NCBI GenBank assembly: GCA_036346225.1
Contig: JARFIW010000003.1
Coordinates: 8,083,501 to 8,147,500, forward strand
Direction: 5' to 3'
From: Platerodrilus igneus
Lineage: Eukaryota > Arthropoda > Insecta > Coleoptera > Lycidae
DNA: 64,000 bases
Shown: positions 20,812-31,829 of the stretch, one piece after another
How the letters are laid out: the number at the start of each line of letters is the position of its first letter
Numbering within the stretch: position 1 is the first letter of the stretch
Notes under the pieces: generated by a model
Seen by the model: only the letters and a program-made list of their open reading frames with translations
What the model was told of the DNA's origin: nothing
Database searches by the model: none
Made by a program: the position numbers and the translations under genes

Positions 20812-22200
20812 ATTTTAAATGTAAGCTTTATTTCTGTGATTTATAGTTTGTTAAAAAGTAAAGTCCCTATTTTAATGGAGATTGAAACGGTAAAAGTAAA
20901 AGTAGGTATTGCACTATGTTTTCAATTTATTGTGGTTAAGGGCATTTACAGAAATGGGATTTAGAAATTCATATGTATCAATATTGGAAACTGGTGTGAT
21001 AGTGTTATTGAATATTTTAATGTATTTCTCGTTAAGATCTTTTTTAGTAATACCTGGATAGTTTGTTGTTGTGAAATTAGACTTTTACTTTAGAAAAATA
21101 TTTGAATTCATATTGCAATTATATAATGTTAATAGAAATTTACTTTAGGTTGAATTTTATTTAAACTTATTTATGAGCTAGGTAAAATTACACAAACTTG
21201 TGAACGGATATCCAATCACGCTTGTGTTGATGTCATATTTGAGAGACGCCCTCTGCCTTACAATTTTTTTTAATTTGACTAAAGTATAACGCGTATTTTT
21301 ATGATATTGCAGAGAAATGTAAAGTATAATGTAATAAATTTATGTAATTAAAGCAAAGGAGACCTATTCGGAATAATCGTCTTTCGTGTAGGTAAGATAT
21401 CGAAAGAGATTGCTGAGACAAGACCGTTTCACATCCCTTAAATATGACAACAGAATTAGCTTTTCAAGGTAAGTAGTTATTGTAACGTAGTTTTTGTAGT
21501 TAGTGGGTACAATGATCATATACTACCATACCCAGGTTGGTTTTGACATCTTTGATGATTAAGGAACAATCTCTGTCTACGCGCTAAACACCTACCCTAT
21601 GTAATGAGGCGCCGTATTTAAAAGTGTGACTTGAAATATTTGTTCTTGAGAGAATTCAAATATAAAATATTTATGTTTAAGATTAACAGTGTTGAAGGAA
21701 ATGCGTATTGGTTTTATAAATAACATATTTTGGGTTTGTAAATAGCATTTCAGATTTGGGAAATGCTTTCTTTCAGTATTGTTTTATGATGAAAATATTA
21801 CATACGCAAAGTAAGTAATGATGCACCACTAGTACGCCTACTTTTCCTGCATAATTGAAAGTCTCTTTGTTTCACGGGGTATGAGAAAATTTGGTGTTGA
21901 ATTTTAAGGTTTTTGTTTACGACGCAGAGAGCAAGCGCGGTATGCTGAAAAGGTATGTATTCAGAAGCGGTTGTATAAAATAGATAACACAACAATATAT
22001 TCACTTGATTAGGGTTACAAAATTTTCCAACTAAATTTAAATTTGCCTTCTCCGTATTTAGTTTCGTCTCTGATTGGCACCCAACTTTATTCACTTTGGT
22101 TAAATGTTTGTATGAAAGAATTTCTGATCTTGTTTCAAATAATCGGTGATATTCTGTATTAACATACATGCTTTTCATCGGACAATTAAAACAATACTTA
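20001..22200. other. Intron sequence, no gene seen
   Basis: AT-rich. Contains a (TG)n run at 20779-20809. The minus-strand open frame at 21798-22178 has no recognisable motif and no matching splice phase to the cyclase exon next to it. Confidence 0.5.
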
Positions 22201-22201
22201 C

Positions 22202-22284
22202 GGCGTCAAAATCCGATATTACTTCATTCAGAAACCTTAAACACTCAAGTCCTTGGTTATTTACAGTTTCTTCCGAATAAAAAT
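22202..22284 (-). CDS. Ac3: Adenylate cyclase exon, C2 domain start
   Basis: 83 bp, acceptor TTTTAG at 22285-22286, donor GCC|GTAAGT. It encodes [20 protein letters not shown] and EVISDFDA, matching the ADCY3 segment [20 protein letters not shown]. First two bases complete an Asp codon with the G ending 22334. Ends phase 0. Confidence 0.93.
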
Positions 22285-22333
22285 CTAAAAGCTAAAGATT
22301 AAAAAGCGTGTACGTTTTAACGAAGTAATTCAC

Positions 22334-22559
22334 CCGAAAAATTAGGCATAGAAGCAAACAGCACGCCAATTTCAGCATAACTCTGTGAATATAATTCATC
22401 ATGTTGCCTTTTCCTGTTTCCCATAAAATGGGCTGCTACGTGAGGCGGAAGCACATTGTAAACTAGAGCCTCATTCCTTCTACGCATATCAGTCGCTCTC
22501 TCCCTCGGTTCCTCTACTTCGGTTCTCCATAAAAACAGAACTCTTGATACCTGTTCCTT
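22334..22559 (-). CDS. Ac3: Adenylate cyclase exon, C2 domain N-terminus
   Basis: 226 bp, acceptor TTTTCAG, donor CGG|GTGAAT. Contains FLWRTEVEEPRE, MRRRNEALVYNVLPPHVAAH, ELYSQSYAEIGVLFASMPNF. The MRR.NEALV and SQ.Y.EIGV.FAS.PNF blocks are closest to ADCY3 among cyclase subtypes. Includes one catalytic-strand Asp region only after joining to 22202-22284. Confidence 0.95.
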
Positions 22560-22615
22560 CTGAAAATTAAACAAGCTTATATTGTAGTACGAAAGCAGAC
22601 AAAGGAATGTCTTAC

Positions 22616-22691
22616 ATGCCTAGCTAAAAATATTAGCGTCAGAGTGACAGTGATTAGTAGAATCGATAAGGTGTATTTGCTTTTCGTGAAA
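22616..22691 (-). CDS. Ac3: Adenylate cyclase exon, last membrane helix
   Basis: 76 bp, acceptor TTTTTTCAG, donor CAT|GTAAGA. Encodes YTLSILLITVTLTLIFLA followed by RH, the last helix of the second six-helix membrane domain. Phases fit both neighbours (2 carried bases in, 0 out). Confidence 0.9.
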
Positions 22692-22739
22692 CTGAAAAAA
22701 CTTGTTTAAGCTCTTGTTCGTCTACGGATGAAGACTCAC

Positions 22740-22999
22740 CTTGACCAATGTTTTCTGGATTCTTCACACTCCAGCAGTGCTGATAACATCAAACCATTCA
22801 CGATAGAGTGAGCTAACGTTATTAATATCATAAACAAGGCTTTGTACAAGTACGATAGGCTAGCTGGAAGAACAACTGTTGTTAAAATAAGAACTGCAAA
22901 GTAACTGAAATATGAAGGATATAAACACGCTGCTTCAGTCTCTTCAGTTAGAGAACAGTTACCAACAGGTCTATCATTGAGAAGTGGTGAACACGTTAC
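22740..22999 (-). CDS. Ac3: Adenylate cyclase exon, second membrane domain
   Basis: 260 bp, acceptor TTTTAG, donor AG|GTGAGT. Starts in an extracellular loop with four cysteines and two N-glycosylation-like sites (NCS region), then YFSYFAVLILTTVVLPASL and ALFMILITLAHSIVNGLML, two membrane helices, ending LECEESRKHWS. Confidence 0.92.
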
Positions 23000-23051
23000 C
23001 TAAAATACGTCTAAGTCGATGTTGAAGATTTTAAATGACTTTTTTACAAAC

Positions 23052-23139
23052 CGAGTCTGTGATGTTTGCAGCTGTTAACACAATAATACAAATAACTGGT
23101 AAAATCCTTTGCATCAGTATTGATTCAGTAAATCGTTGG
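23052..23139 (-). CDS. Ac3: Adenylate cyclase exon, second membrane domain
   Basis: 88 bp, acceptor GGATTTTAG, donor TCG|GTTTGT. Open only in the frame reading QRFTESILMQRILPVICIIV and LTAANITDS, a membrane helix plus loop. This frame needs two carried bases, but the preceding exon (23220-23307) ends with none, so the junction is out of phase as read. Confidence 0.7.
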
Positions 23140-23219
23140 CTAAAATCCATCATAAACGTGCAAAAGTATTAGAATAATACGTTTTGTAATTAAAACTTAC
23201 AACTAAAGACCACTCTTAC

Positions 23220-23307
23220 GTTAGCACAAATTTCCGCTAATGAAATAGTAGAAATGATCATTAGCAAGAAGCTACTAATTAGGAAAGACAGGAAATTTAT
23301 TAACTTC
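23220..23307 (-). CDS. Ac3: Adenylate cyclase exon, second membrane domain
   Basis: 88 bp, acceptor TTTTAG, donor AAC|GTAAGA. Encodes KLINFLSFLISSFLLMIIST and ISLAEICAN, a membrane helix. The first base completes the TG|G tryptophan codon begun in the previous exon. An alternative donor AGTT|GTAAGT lies 19 bases on. Confidence 0.85.
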
Positions 23308-23356
23308 CTAAAACAAAATAGTCTTTATCAATGTACAATTTAATTGAGCTACATAC

Positions 23357-23518
23357 CATGGAAGTACAACAAAATGTGAAACACCAAATACTAATCTTAC
23401 AACTAGAAACGCATGGAATGTAATATTTGAGAACGATTCTGTATGAATACGGTACGACTTCTCCATTTCAGGAATTCGAAAGCCTAATGTTAGAAATGTG
23501 GTATTCTTGGCTAACTCC
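23357..23518 (-). CDS. Ac3: Adenylate cyclase exon, C1b end and first helix of membrane domain 2
   Basis: 162 bp, acceptor TTTCAG, donor CCATG|GTATGT. Carries KNTTFLTLGFRIPEMEKSYR, matching the cyclase [20 protein letters not shown]-type block before the second membrane domain, then FHAFLVVRLVFGVSHFVVLP. Confidence 0.93.
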
Positions 23519-23567
23519 CTGAAATTGAAACAATATAAACGTAAAGAAGCAAAATAACGTGTATAAC

Positions 23568-23662
23568 TTGTGGCTGTCTCTGCTAACTAACTCCTTTCTG
23601 AGTCGTTTTTTAAAATCATCCGAATCTTGCCTTGATCTGTTAGTTCTTAAATGTGCTCCCTC
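23568..23662 (-). CDS. Ac3: Adenylate cyclase exon, C1b linker
   Basis: 95 bp, acceptor TTTCAG, weak donor CACAA|GTTATA. Encodes DDFKKRLRKELVSRDSHK, the conserved helical linker before the second membrane domain. Two bases carried into the next exon complete a Lys codon. Confidence 0.9.
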
Positions 23663-23710
23663 CTGAAAGTTCAAAGATTAATTAAAAATATGAATGGCGT
23701 CGCACAATAC

Positions 23711-23818
23711 CTCATCATCGTCCTTCGCATCTGAAGCAAAGTCTGACATTACACAGCTGTCTTCTTCTGGAGCAATTCTGCAACCATTCTGAATTTCCGG
23801 TTTAATTTCAGGTTGGAA
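23711..23818 (-). CDS. Ac3: Adenylate cyclase exon, variable C1b region
   Basis: 108 bp, acceptor TTACAG, donor GAG|GTATTG, phase 0 at both ends. Encodes an acidic low-conservation stretch (FQPEIKPEIQ, EEDSCVMSDFASDAKDDDE). Called from splice sites and phase, since the sequence itself is not diagnostic. The intron upstream is very long. Confidence 0.8.
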
Positions 23819-25060
23819 CTGTAATTTAAAAGAATTAATATTTCGAGTTCTTGTTAGTTTATTAAGTTAAGTTGAATTGAATCTCTATAGCCTGGAACTT
23901 TTAATGACAACTATCCAAAAGCTTGGAAATTGTGGTGCATGTGAATATTAAACATTATACTTAATATTACTTGAAAATTGATAAACAATTTCACTTTTAA
24001 GTTTCAGAAAGTTACAGTGGCTTTATCGAGTCACTTGTTAATGGATTTTCTTGTCTCTAATTAGCTTTGGACTAAACTTCATGAATTCACCCTCAACGTG
24101 CGGCGTTGTTTCAGCACTTTTTCAGCGGTTCCTCAACATGCGGCTATTATCACATCACTCTTTTAGTAGCGTCCAACACCTGCGTTGCCACGGCACTCTT
24201 TTAGTAGCGTCCAACGCGAGGCGTGTAATAGGCTCATTTACATGTATTACTTATAAAAAATTGTTAGAATGTTTAATTATTGTAAGTAGGTTTTGGTTTA
24301 GAAACTGACAGTTAATAAAACGTCAAAGGAAGAGGCGTTTTAAAAATAGATTGATGTACTTAATTGTTATTGAGTATTATAAAATAATAATTATTTACAA
24401 GTGTAAATTATTATTATTATTAGTTTGGGTGCCTTGGTGTTGTAGGTGATCGTGGCAGGTAAATTAATGGCTTAATTGCACGCTGCTGTTGAATCCTGTG
24501 GAGTAAAGATTGAAATCTACTTTATCTGAAGCTCACTGATGGTAGACCGGAATCGTGGACTGGCAGATATCAATGTAAGTGATGTTAAATACTTTGATTG
24601 CAATTTACTTGTGTTAAACTGTACTTTTAACGTCTTGTAGTTGTGTGCAATGCTGATGCTCTGGCTACTGGCATTATTAACATTAAGAAATTTGTCTTGT
24701 ATTTATTACGGCCCAGTTGTCCCTTAGTCGTGTTAACTATTGTAGTGATACATAATAATATCATGAAGTTATTTAAGCCGCCTGTAGACCCTTGTGCATC
24801 ATTTTGAAGTTTTAAATCTTTTGAATATTTAAATTTTAAACTTTTTAAACTTTACGCATTATGTTATTTTCTTTTTATTAAGTAATAAGCATACGAAGAT
24901 TATGTAAAGTATTCATATTACATTTTACAAATCCTAAAAATTTTTATGAGAGACAAATTTTAAAACTTTTTCTATATGTCACACAGTTTTTCGAAAGCGA
25001 TATTTCAAAGAATTTTCCTAGAGAAGAATTTCGTCACGGAATTCCGCTACCCGCAGGACA
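23819..25060. other. Intron start; short tandem repeat
   Basis: No gene. At 24100-24215 a short unit recurs: CACTCTTTTAGTAGCGTCCAAC occurs twice (24151 and 24191) with related TTTTTCAGCGGTTCCTCAAC and CCTCAACGTGCGGC phrases before it. Confidence 0.6.
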
Positions 25061-28000
25061 TTGAGAATTTTCCGGAAGTTGTTCAGCGTTTCATTTTGTA
25101 AAAGTATTCAACAACTACTAAATCTAATACCGAATCATTACAATTACCACCTTCCCGGGACCTGGCTTCTTTCCCGAAGAATTACAATTGCACAAATTAT
25201 TACGGAATTCCGAATTACAACAAACGTCCGTCGTGTTATGGAGAACCCTACACTATGTCCATGTGGGAATAACGATAATCCTTCAGAAGTATAGATTTCA
25301 TGTGACCGATGTCTAAATTGGTTCCACTCGTCTTGTACTAACCTAGATGGTAAAAAGCCAGGGACTTGGGACTGGAGAATGATCCCTGGTTTTGCAACAA
25401 CTGCACTGCGGAGAACATCAACGACTCACAAAAAATTCCTTGCCCATACTGTAACAAGCTCTATACCGACAAAGGTCTACCGATCCACATAGGAAGAAAA
25501 CACCGTTTGGAAACCAACGATGGGGTCACCAGTTTTCTTACATCGTCAACGCCGAACTTGAACTCAGCTGAAGATTTATCTTTCGAGCTTTCTCAGAGGA
25601 ACAGGACCATCAAAGTTCTCAAAAAAATTCTTAAAAGGGCCAGATTTGCCGCGGCAAGTAAATTCGCAAAAATACTGGAAACCTGCGTAGAGAAAAACGA
25701 TGTTAATTGCTGGAGAGCTTTGTTTATCTTTGGATTTTCAAGTCTCAATGTGCCACAGTTCTGCAGAAACAAATCTCTCACTACATTAGTCAAGGCGAAC
25801 ATAAACGGGCATGAAAATTTTTCGACAACTACGACAAAACCTAGGTCTTTGTCAAGACGTGTAGACTCTAAAGTTGCCGAAGGAGATATCAGAGGAGCCG
25901 TCAAAATATTATCGTCTCAAGAAACAATTGCACCTATGACACAAGACACATACTTGAAACTTGTCTCGAAACACCCATCGCCCACTCAAGCATTGTCGTT
26001 CTCTGAACCTGTCAGTAGTCAAGAATCTTTAGTTGTCAGTAGACGAAGTGCGGAAAGCCATACTCAATTTTCCAAATGGTTCTAGTAGTGGAATTGACGG
26101 GCTCAGACTCCAACATTTAAAATATATGATTAACAAAGGAAGCGGAGAGGCGCCTAACCGAATATTAAATGCACTTACGAAATTTTCTAACTTTGTACTT
26201 GCCGGGAAAATCAAAGGAGAAATTCTTCCAATTTTTAAGGAGCCAGTCTTTGCGCATTGAATAAAAAGGACGGTGGTGTACGACCTATTGCAGTGGGGAA
26301 TACGTTGCGCCGTTTGGTGGCTAAAATTGCATGCTCTGCTGTTACTGAAGAAATGGGAACATATCTTCGTCCTAAGCAGTTAGGATACGTAACGCCCTGA
26401 GGTTGCAAAGCTGCTGTTCATTCTTCTCAAAGCTTTTTGTCACGAAACATAAGATCTTCAAAAATAATACTGAAGATTGACTTTGCTAATGCGTTTAACG
26501 CTGTTCATTGTGACGCGATGCTTGCTGAAGTATCAACGTTAACACCAAAGCTATATACTTTCCTATGGCAAGCTTATTCAATAGAATCACGTTTTTTTTT
26601 GAAGAATGGACTATCCCGTCAGCTTCCGGTTGCCAGTAAGGGGACCCAATTGGACCACTCCTTTTTTGCCTTTCCATTCATCCTATTGTGGAGTCATTGT
26701 TATTCGAGCTCGTATGCTTTTATCTAGATGATGGACTGTTAGCTAGTGATCACGATATAGTTCTTGAAGACTTCAAATTACTTATTGACAGATGTAAATC
26801 AATCGAATTACAAATCAACTTAGACAAATGTGAGCTTTATTTCTGTGACAAACCAAACGAGAATTCTATTTCGACATTTAGAAAGATATCACCGGGAATC
26901 AAAATTGTTCGCAGCTTTTCTTTACTGGGATCACCTATCACGAAATCTTTGCTTGAAGATTCTTTGGAGAACAAGCGTGGTGAAATGATGCTTTTATTTT
27001 CTCGAATTAAGGAACTCAAGAACTTTCACGTAGCCTACTACCTTCTCCGTCACTGTTTTGCAGTTTCAAAATTGACTTATTTTCTTCGTACTACTCCTGC
27101 ATGGTTTTGCCGTAATGTATTGGAAAGGATAGATGAAAACATTAAGGACACTCTGGAATTTTTACTAAATTCAACTCTATCACATGAACTGTCTAAAAAG
27201 GGTTCTCTGCCAACGCGACTGGGAGGACTTGGAATTCGGAGATGCAAAGACATCTGTCTTCCTGCCTTTCTCTCTTCTTCTTTTAGTGTCAGCAAGCTTG
27301 TCAATTTGATGTTAGTCTAGATGACTCCGACAGGCCCCAGAACACTTTCTATAAAGAAGAAATAAATGAATGGACGAAGTTGACCTCTGACTAGGAGATA
27401 CCCAACCATCCCCCTTTCCAGCAATTATGGGATAATGTTATCATTAATAACATTTTTGAGCAGAGTAAACCGACCACACCTGCGGATAAAGCTATAACTC
27501 TGGCTTTACAAAATTCTAAAGCTAATACGTGGCTAAACGTCATTCCATCGAAGACAGTCGGCACACTATTCGAAAACAATGCATTTCGAATAGCAATGGC
27601 TCTTAGACTCGGATGCAAAATTTGTGAACCACATATTTGCGTCTGCGGCTTAGAAGTTGATTCATCAGGACATCATGGACTAAGCTGTGCTAAATGCGTA
27701 GGACGGTACTCAAAACATCAGGAACTTAATAACATTTTGTCCAAAGATCCCGTGTCGTCTTGAGCCTTGCGGATTGTTCAGAGATGATGGAAAACGAGTA
27801 GATGGAATGACCTTAATTCCTTAGGCACATGGCAAAAGTTTAGTATGGGACGCTACTTGCTCCGACACAATTGCACCTTTTCACCTACCACATTCATCAT
27901 TAGAGTCGGGATATGCTGCAAAAATAACTGCTTCTGGGAAAATAAGGAAATACTCATCAGTTTTGGAACAAAATATGCACTTCCTTCCTTTCGCAGTGGA

Positions 28001-28175
28001 AACAATGGGAACTTGGTGTGAAAAAGCTATTCAGTTCGCGAACAGCCTTGCCGAAATATTAACATTGCCCACTGGAGAACCTAGGTCGAAATAGTATTTG
28101 GTTCAAAGAATAGGTATCTCTATTCAACGAGGAAACGCAGTTTCAATTATGGAAGCCTTCACTCAAGAAAATTTA
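25061..28175 (+). pseudogene. LINE with N-terminal PHD finger, reverse transcriptase and restriction-like endonuclease
   Basis: Domain order in broken frames: PHD-type zinc finger (CPCGNNDNPSE, SCDRCLNWFHSSC, WFCNNC; 25250-25405), a C2H2 finger (CPYCNKLYTDKGLPIHIGRKH; 25440-25505), a linker, reverse transcriptase with SSSGIDGLRLQHLK (26075-26110), KKDGGVRPIAVGNTLRRLVA (26265-26325), LKIDFANAFN (palm motif A, 26472-26500), and YLDDGLLA (motif C, 26718-26742), LGGLGIR (27222-27240), then a Cys/His block CVCGLEVDSSGHHGLSC and RDDGKRVDGMTL with VWDATCSDTIAP, which fit a PD-(D/E)XK nuclease as in R2/R4-type LINEs. Stops at 25292, 26258, 26398, 27318, 27392, 27763 and elsewhere. Dead copy, near full length. 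Confidence 0.8.
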
Positions 28176-28208
28176 CACGAAGTGTTTTACGTTTTAGAAC
28201 ATAGAAAC

Positions 28209-28364
28209 AATTCAAATGTATAGTTCAGTTTGTTTATTATTTTCTCTGTAAAATGTTACAAAATAAATAATATATGTTAGGCCAGTCAACTGTTTTCCTT
28301 GCTCTAACTCAACCCCTGTGACAATTAATAGTGTCTCAGGGCTAGTAACATCCAGACCGTTACA
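28209..28364 (+). repeat. 5' LTR remnant of Gypsy element A
   Basis: Ends GACCGTTACA followed by TTATTTGGCGCCCAAG. The 3' LTR of the same element would start TGTAACAGGG at 31205, giving the TGTAAC…GTTACA ends of one LTR. The 5' boundary is not determinable. Confidence 0.55.
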
Positions 28365-28369
28365 TTATT

Positions 28370-28382
28370 TGGCGCCCAAGAT
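28370..28382 (+). promoter_or_regulatory. Primer binding site, tRNA-Lys type
   Basis: TGGCGCCCAA is complementary to the 3' end of insect tRNA-Lys (…TTGGGCGCCA), six bases after the LTR end. Confidence 0.65.
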
Positions 28383-28419
28383 AACAGTGTGATTGAGTGA
28401 CCTCTAAAAAAAATTTATC

Positions 28420-31080
28420 ATGCCTAGAAGTAAAAAGAAAGTGGTTAGTGATTTAGAACACGGGAATTTAAATGGTTCTCTTAAAAATATTATGAGCGAA
28501 ATAAATAGCAATTTATCCAACGTATTAAATAGCTGTATAGAAAACGCTTTCAAGAATTTAAATGTCAATCTGAATGAAAGCGTTTCTCAACTTTCATCAG
28601 CCTTGCAAGAAAAAATGAGTATTAAGTGATAATGATAATAAAGGTGTTGGAAATGTTGGGGGTAGTTTAGGGACTCACGGGTATGTAACTCCTATTGTGA
28701 GTTAAAACCGCAGTTATGTATCAGTTTGGAAAGATGTTGGCGGAATGAATTTGCACTTTTCACCAAATGGTGTTTTCAGCCAGTGTTTGATGAGGTAGAT
28801 GTACCATATGAAAAGCAGTAAACTGTTTGATGGGTTCAGCTCAGACTTGGACAGAAATAAAAGAATTTTCGTCATTCGAAGCTTTTAAACAGCAATTTTT
28901 AGCACGTTACTGGAGTGTAGAACAGGAAAGGGACACTCATTGTAAAGTTAAATATGGGTTTTATGTAACTAGGTTTAAGGCCGATTATTTGTTGCGTGTC
29001 ATTAAGGAACCAAAATACTTAACACAACCGTTTTCCAAAAGGGCGCTAATTAATTTGCTGGCGAATCACTTCGATGTAGACATAAAACGGGGTGTTTTAA
29101 ATTTTGGGTTGTTTAGTATTGAAGAGGTAGAAACGCATTTACGCAGAATTTATGCTACTTACGACGAAACTTCTAATAATCAGGGTAATCGTCAAGTTTA
29201 TGTTAGTAATAACTGACAAAATAATTTTCGGCGTAATGTTGATACAAATAATACTGATCAGGTTTCTAATTTAAACTGAAGTAGAGTAGATTGGCGGGCG
29301 GAAAATCGTGGACAGAGTCGCTTTAGTACCTATTGTGGATATAGTAGTTTGTGGTAATATTAAGGCTAGGGCATTAAGTGATTCAGATTCGCAAATAACA
29401 GGAATTTTTGACAAGTTTTTAAAAAAATTAGAAGGGAATAATTCCGTAGTCCCGCTAGTACCGTACAAAAGCGCTACTTTGACGGGAGTTTGGAGTAATA
29501 AAAGTATAAAAGTTAGGGAGCAAGTTTGTTTATCAGTAAGTATGGTAGGAATGGAATTTGAGTATCCATTTTTGGTGGTACCTGATTTGGTCAGAGAGGT
29601 TATTTTAGGTTGTGATTGTATGCAGGACTGGAGAGTCTCGATAGATTTCTCAGCAAATACGGTTCAAGAAAAGTTTTTGAAAGGTCTACAAGAAGTAAAA
29701 TTTGTAGGTGAACCTATCTCAGGGGTAAACATTTCAGTTACAGAAATAAACGATGAAAACTACGAGACTAAAAATGAGAAAAAATTCCAGTCTCGTATTC
29801 TGAGAAAGCAATTATCGAGGTAGCGAGTAAGGCGGAGTCATTTTCTATGGGACAAAAAAGGAATTAAAAAGTTATTGAATGAGTATAAAGTATTTTCTCA
29901 AATTAACCGGGCTTATTAAGGGGTATGTACACAAGATTAATCTAAAAGATGAAACTCTCTTTTATTGTAAACAATATCCTATGCCTCGCGTTTTTCACGA
30001 GGAGGCATAAAAGCAGTTTAGAAATGGAGGTGTAGAGGTAATCGAAATGCGCCGGACAGAATTACTGTTAGTAAATGGACGTTATACTCTTAGTGCGAGA
30101 GAAACATGAATCAAATGGGCATTTCGGGGCGGAAGAATGCTTCCAATCCCTCCAAGAATTTTATAACTTTCCGAAAATGCGTCGCCACGTTCGGAAATGA
30201 TATCAGGCTGCCAATTATGTCAGCAAACAAAAATATATTGTCGTTTAGTTGGTGAAATGTATAGTGTCACTCCGAAAGCAATCAATAACGTAGTATGTGT
30301 GAATTTTATGGGTCCCCTGCCAAAATCTACTTCGGATTGTATGTATTTGTTAGCATTTGTTGATGCATTTAGCAAATGTTGTTTGTTGTTTCAGGAAGTA
30401 TATCGTAGGAGTAGGCAGGCCTCGGGCTCTATTAGCCGACAATGGCAGCAAATTTATAAGTAGGTTGTAGGGAAGAACGTTGTCTGATCGAGGCATCCAG
30501 GTATCTCACACCTCGTTCTATTTTCCGCAAACAAACTTGACGGAAAGAGTTAATCGTGAGATAGGACGCCTTTTTAGGTCACTTTGTTTTGCTAAACACA
30601 CAAAATGAGCTAGTTGCGTGAGGGATGTCGAAGGTTGGCTTAATAAGGTGCAACACAGTGGCACGGGATACACTTCCGGAATGTTGCATTGCAGGAAAAA
30701 GAAAGTCCATTTATGTTAAAATATTATTAAATTTCCGGACTCAGATAAAGTTGAAGTTGTCAGGGAGGAAATGGTACTTCTGGCTCGTAAACAGTTGCTG
30801 TTAAAGGCCAAGAAACGTAAAATCCGGCATGATGTTAAAAATAAAATTAAAGTAAATTTTGATATTGGTGAAAAGGTGTGGGTCTGCACCCAACTGCAAC
30901 CTTCGGTAGAATTGCCGAAATAATAAAATTTTTTGCTCTATAGTGGGCCGGGTACTATTGTACGGAAGAAGGGGGCTAATTCATATGTAGTGTATTTGGA
31001 CGAAGGTGATGTTAATTGTTAATTTAGGAGTCTAAAATGTTTGCAAATTAAAAAATATGTAAAGCCTGTAAAGGTTTAAT
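28420..31080 (+). pseudogene. Gypsy element A, gag-pol, decayed with RT/RNase H lost
   Basis: Gag pieces at 28420-28629 (coiled N-terminus) and 28827-29216 (KQQFLARYWSVEQE, LINLLANHFDVDI). Protease at 29308-29823: the active site reads ALSDSDSQITGI where retropepsins have D-T/S-G, followed by VILGCDCMQDWRVSIDF. The reverse transcriptase and RNase H are almost entirely deleted (only HKINLKDETLFYCKQYPMPR near 29930). Integrase pieces: HFGAEECFQSLQEFY with CQLCQQTK (zinc domain, 30115-30230), VNFMGPLPKSTSD (core, 30300), YFPQTNLTERVNREIGRLFR (30515-30575), and an SH3-like YSGPGTIVRKKG end (30940). Many stops; not functional. Confidence 0.8.
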
Positions 31081-31190
31081 AATTTGACGAAACCTGTGGC
31101 CATTGTCTTTATGTATCATGTAGGCTTTTTGTCTAAGTTATGTGCATGCTTAATGGTATTGATCTCTCGTTGTTTTTACTTTTCAAGATC

Positions 31191-31214
31191 AAAAGGGGGG
31201 GCTATGTAACAGGG
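31191..31214 (+). repeat. Polypurine tract and start of 3' LTR, Gypsy element A
   Basis: AAAAGGGGGGG followed by TATGTAACAGGGCC. The LTR is cut after about 25 bp by the dispersed repeat at 31229. Confidence 0.65.
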
Positions 31215-31228
31215 CCATTCACATATAC

Positions 31229-31548
31229 CGGGTGTCCCAGCGCATACGAAACGCTCGATTACTGCTTAATGGTAACGTCTAGCGAAAAAACTGTCAAATA
31301 AATCTTATGTATACTCAAAATGGTTACAATGTAAAATTAATTAGTATTATACAGGGTGCTCAATAAAAAAGTTATATATCAAAGTTATGTTCCTTTAAAT
31401 GGAACATCCAGTATTTTATTACAAATTCTGATTGCTCGTATTAAATTAGGGTAACTTTTATCTAAATCTATCTAAATCTCATAGTTTTTGAGATATTCAA
31501 CTTTTTTCAAAATCGCATGATTCACTAAAAATTTTTGTAACACCATGA
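31229..31548 (+). repeat. Dispersed 'CAGGGTGTCCC' repeat, copy 2
   Basis: Same 325 bp family as 5722-6046. It is followed by a further segment with inverted ends ATACAGGGTG (31636) and CACCCTGTAT (31710). Confidence 0.85.
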
Positions 31549-31829
31549 TTTAGATGATGCTGAACATTTTACTTTAGTAGGAGAATAAAATAAACTTGTA
31601 GTTAATGGAAACATAACACAAGTTATCAAAATAATATACAGGGTGCCCTTGTATCGTTTTCCGTTTATTGAACCATTAATGCAATTAAGTTGCTTATTTC
31701 AAATAAAACACCCTGTATATTTTCAAGTAGTAAAATGCAGAATTAAATTCTCCATTAAACAATATTAGGTTACCCTATATTCATATTCAACCGTAGAAGG
31801 GTATATAGGTCTAGATAATAAATTTTTAA

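Noticed and set aside
21798..22178. 126-codon minus ORF as a cyclase exon continuation
   Set aside because: Follows a clear GTAAGT donor at 22201 and contains no cyclase motif, so it is intronic.
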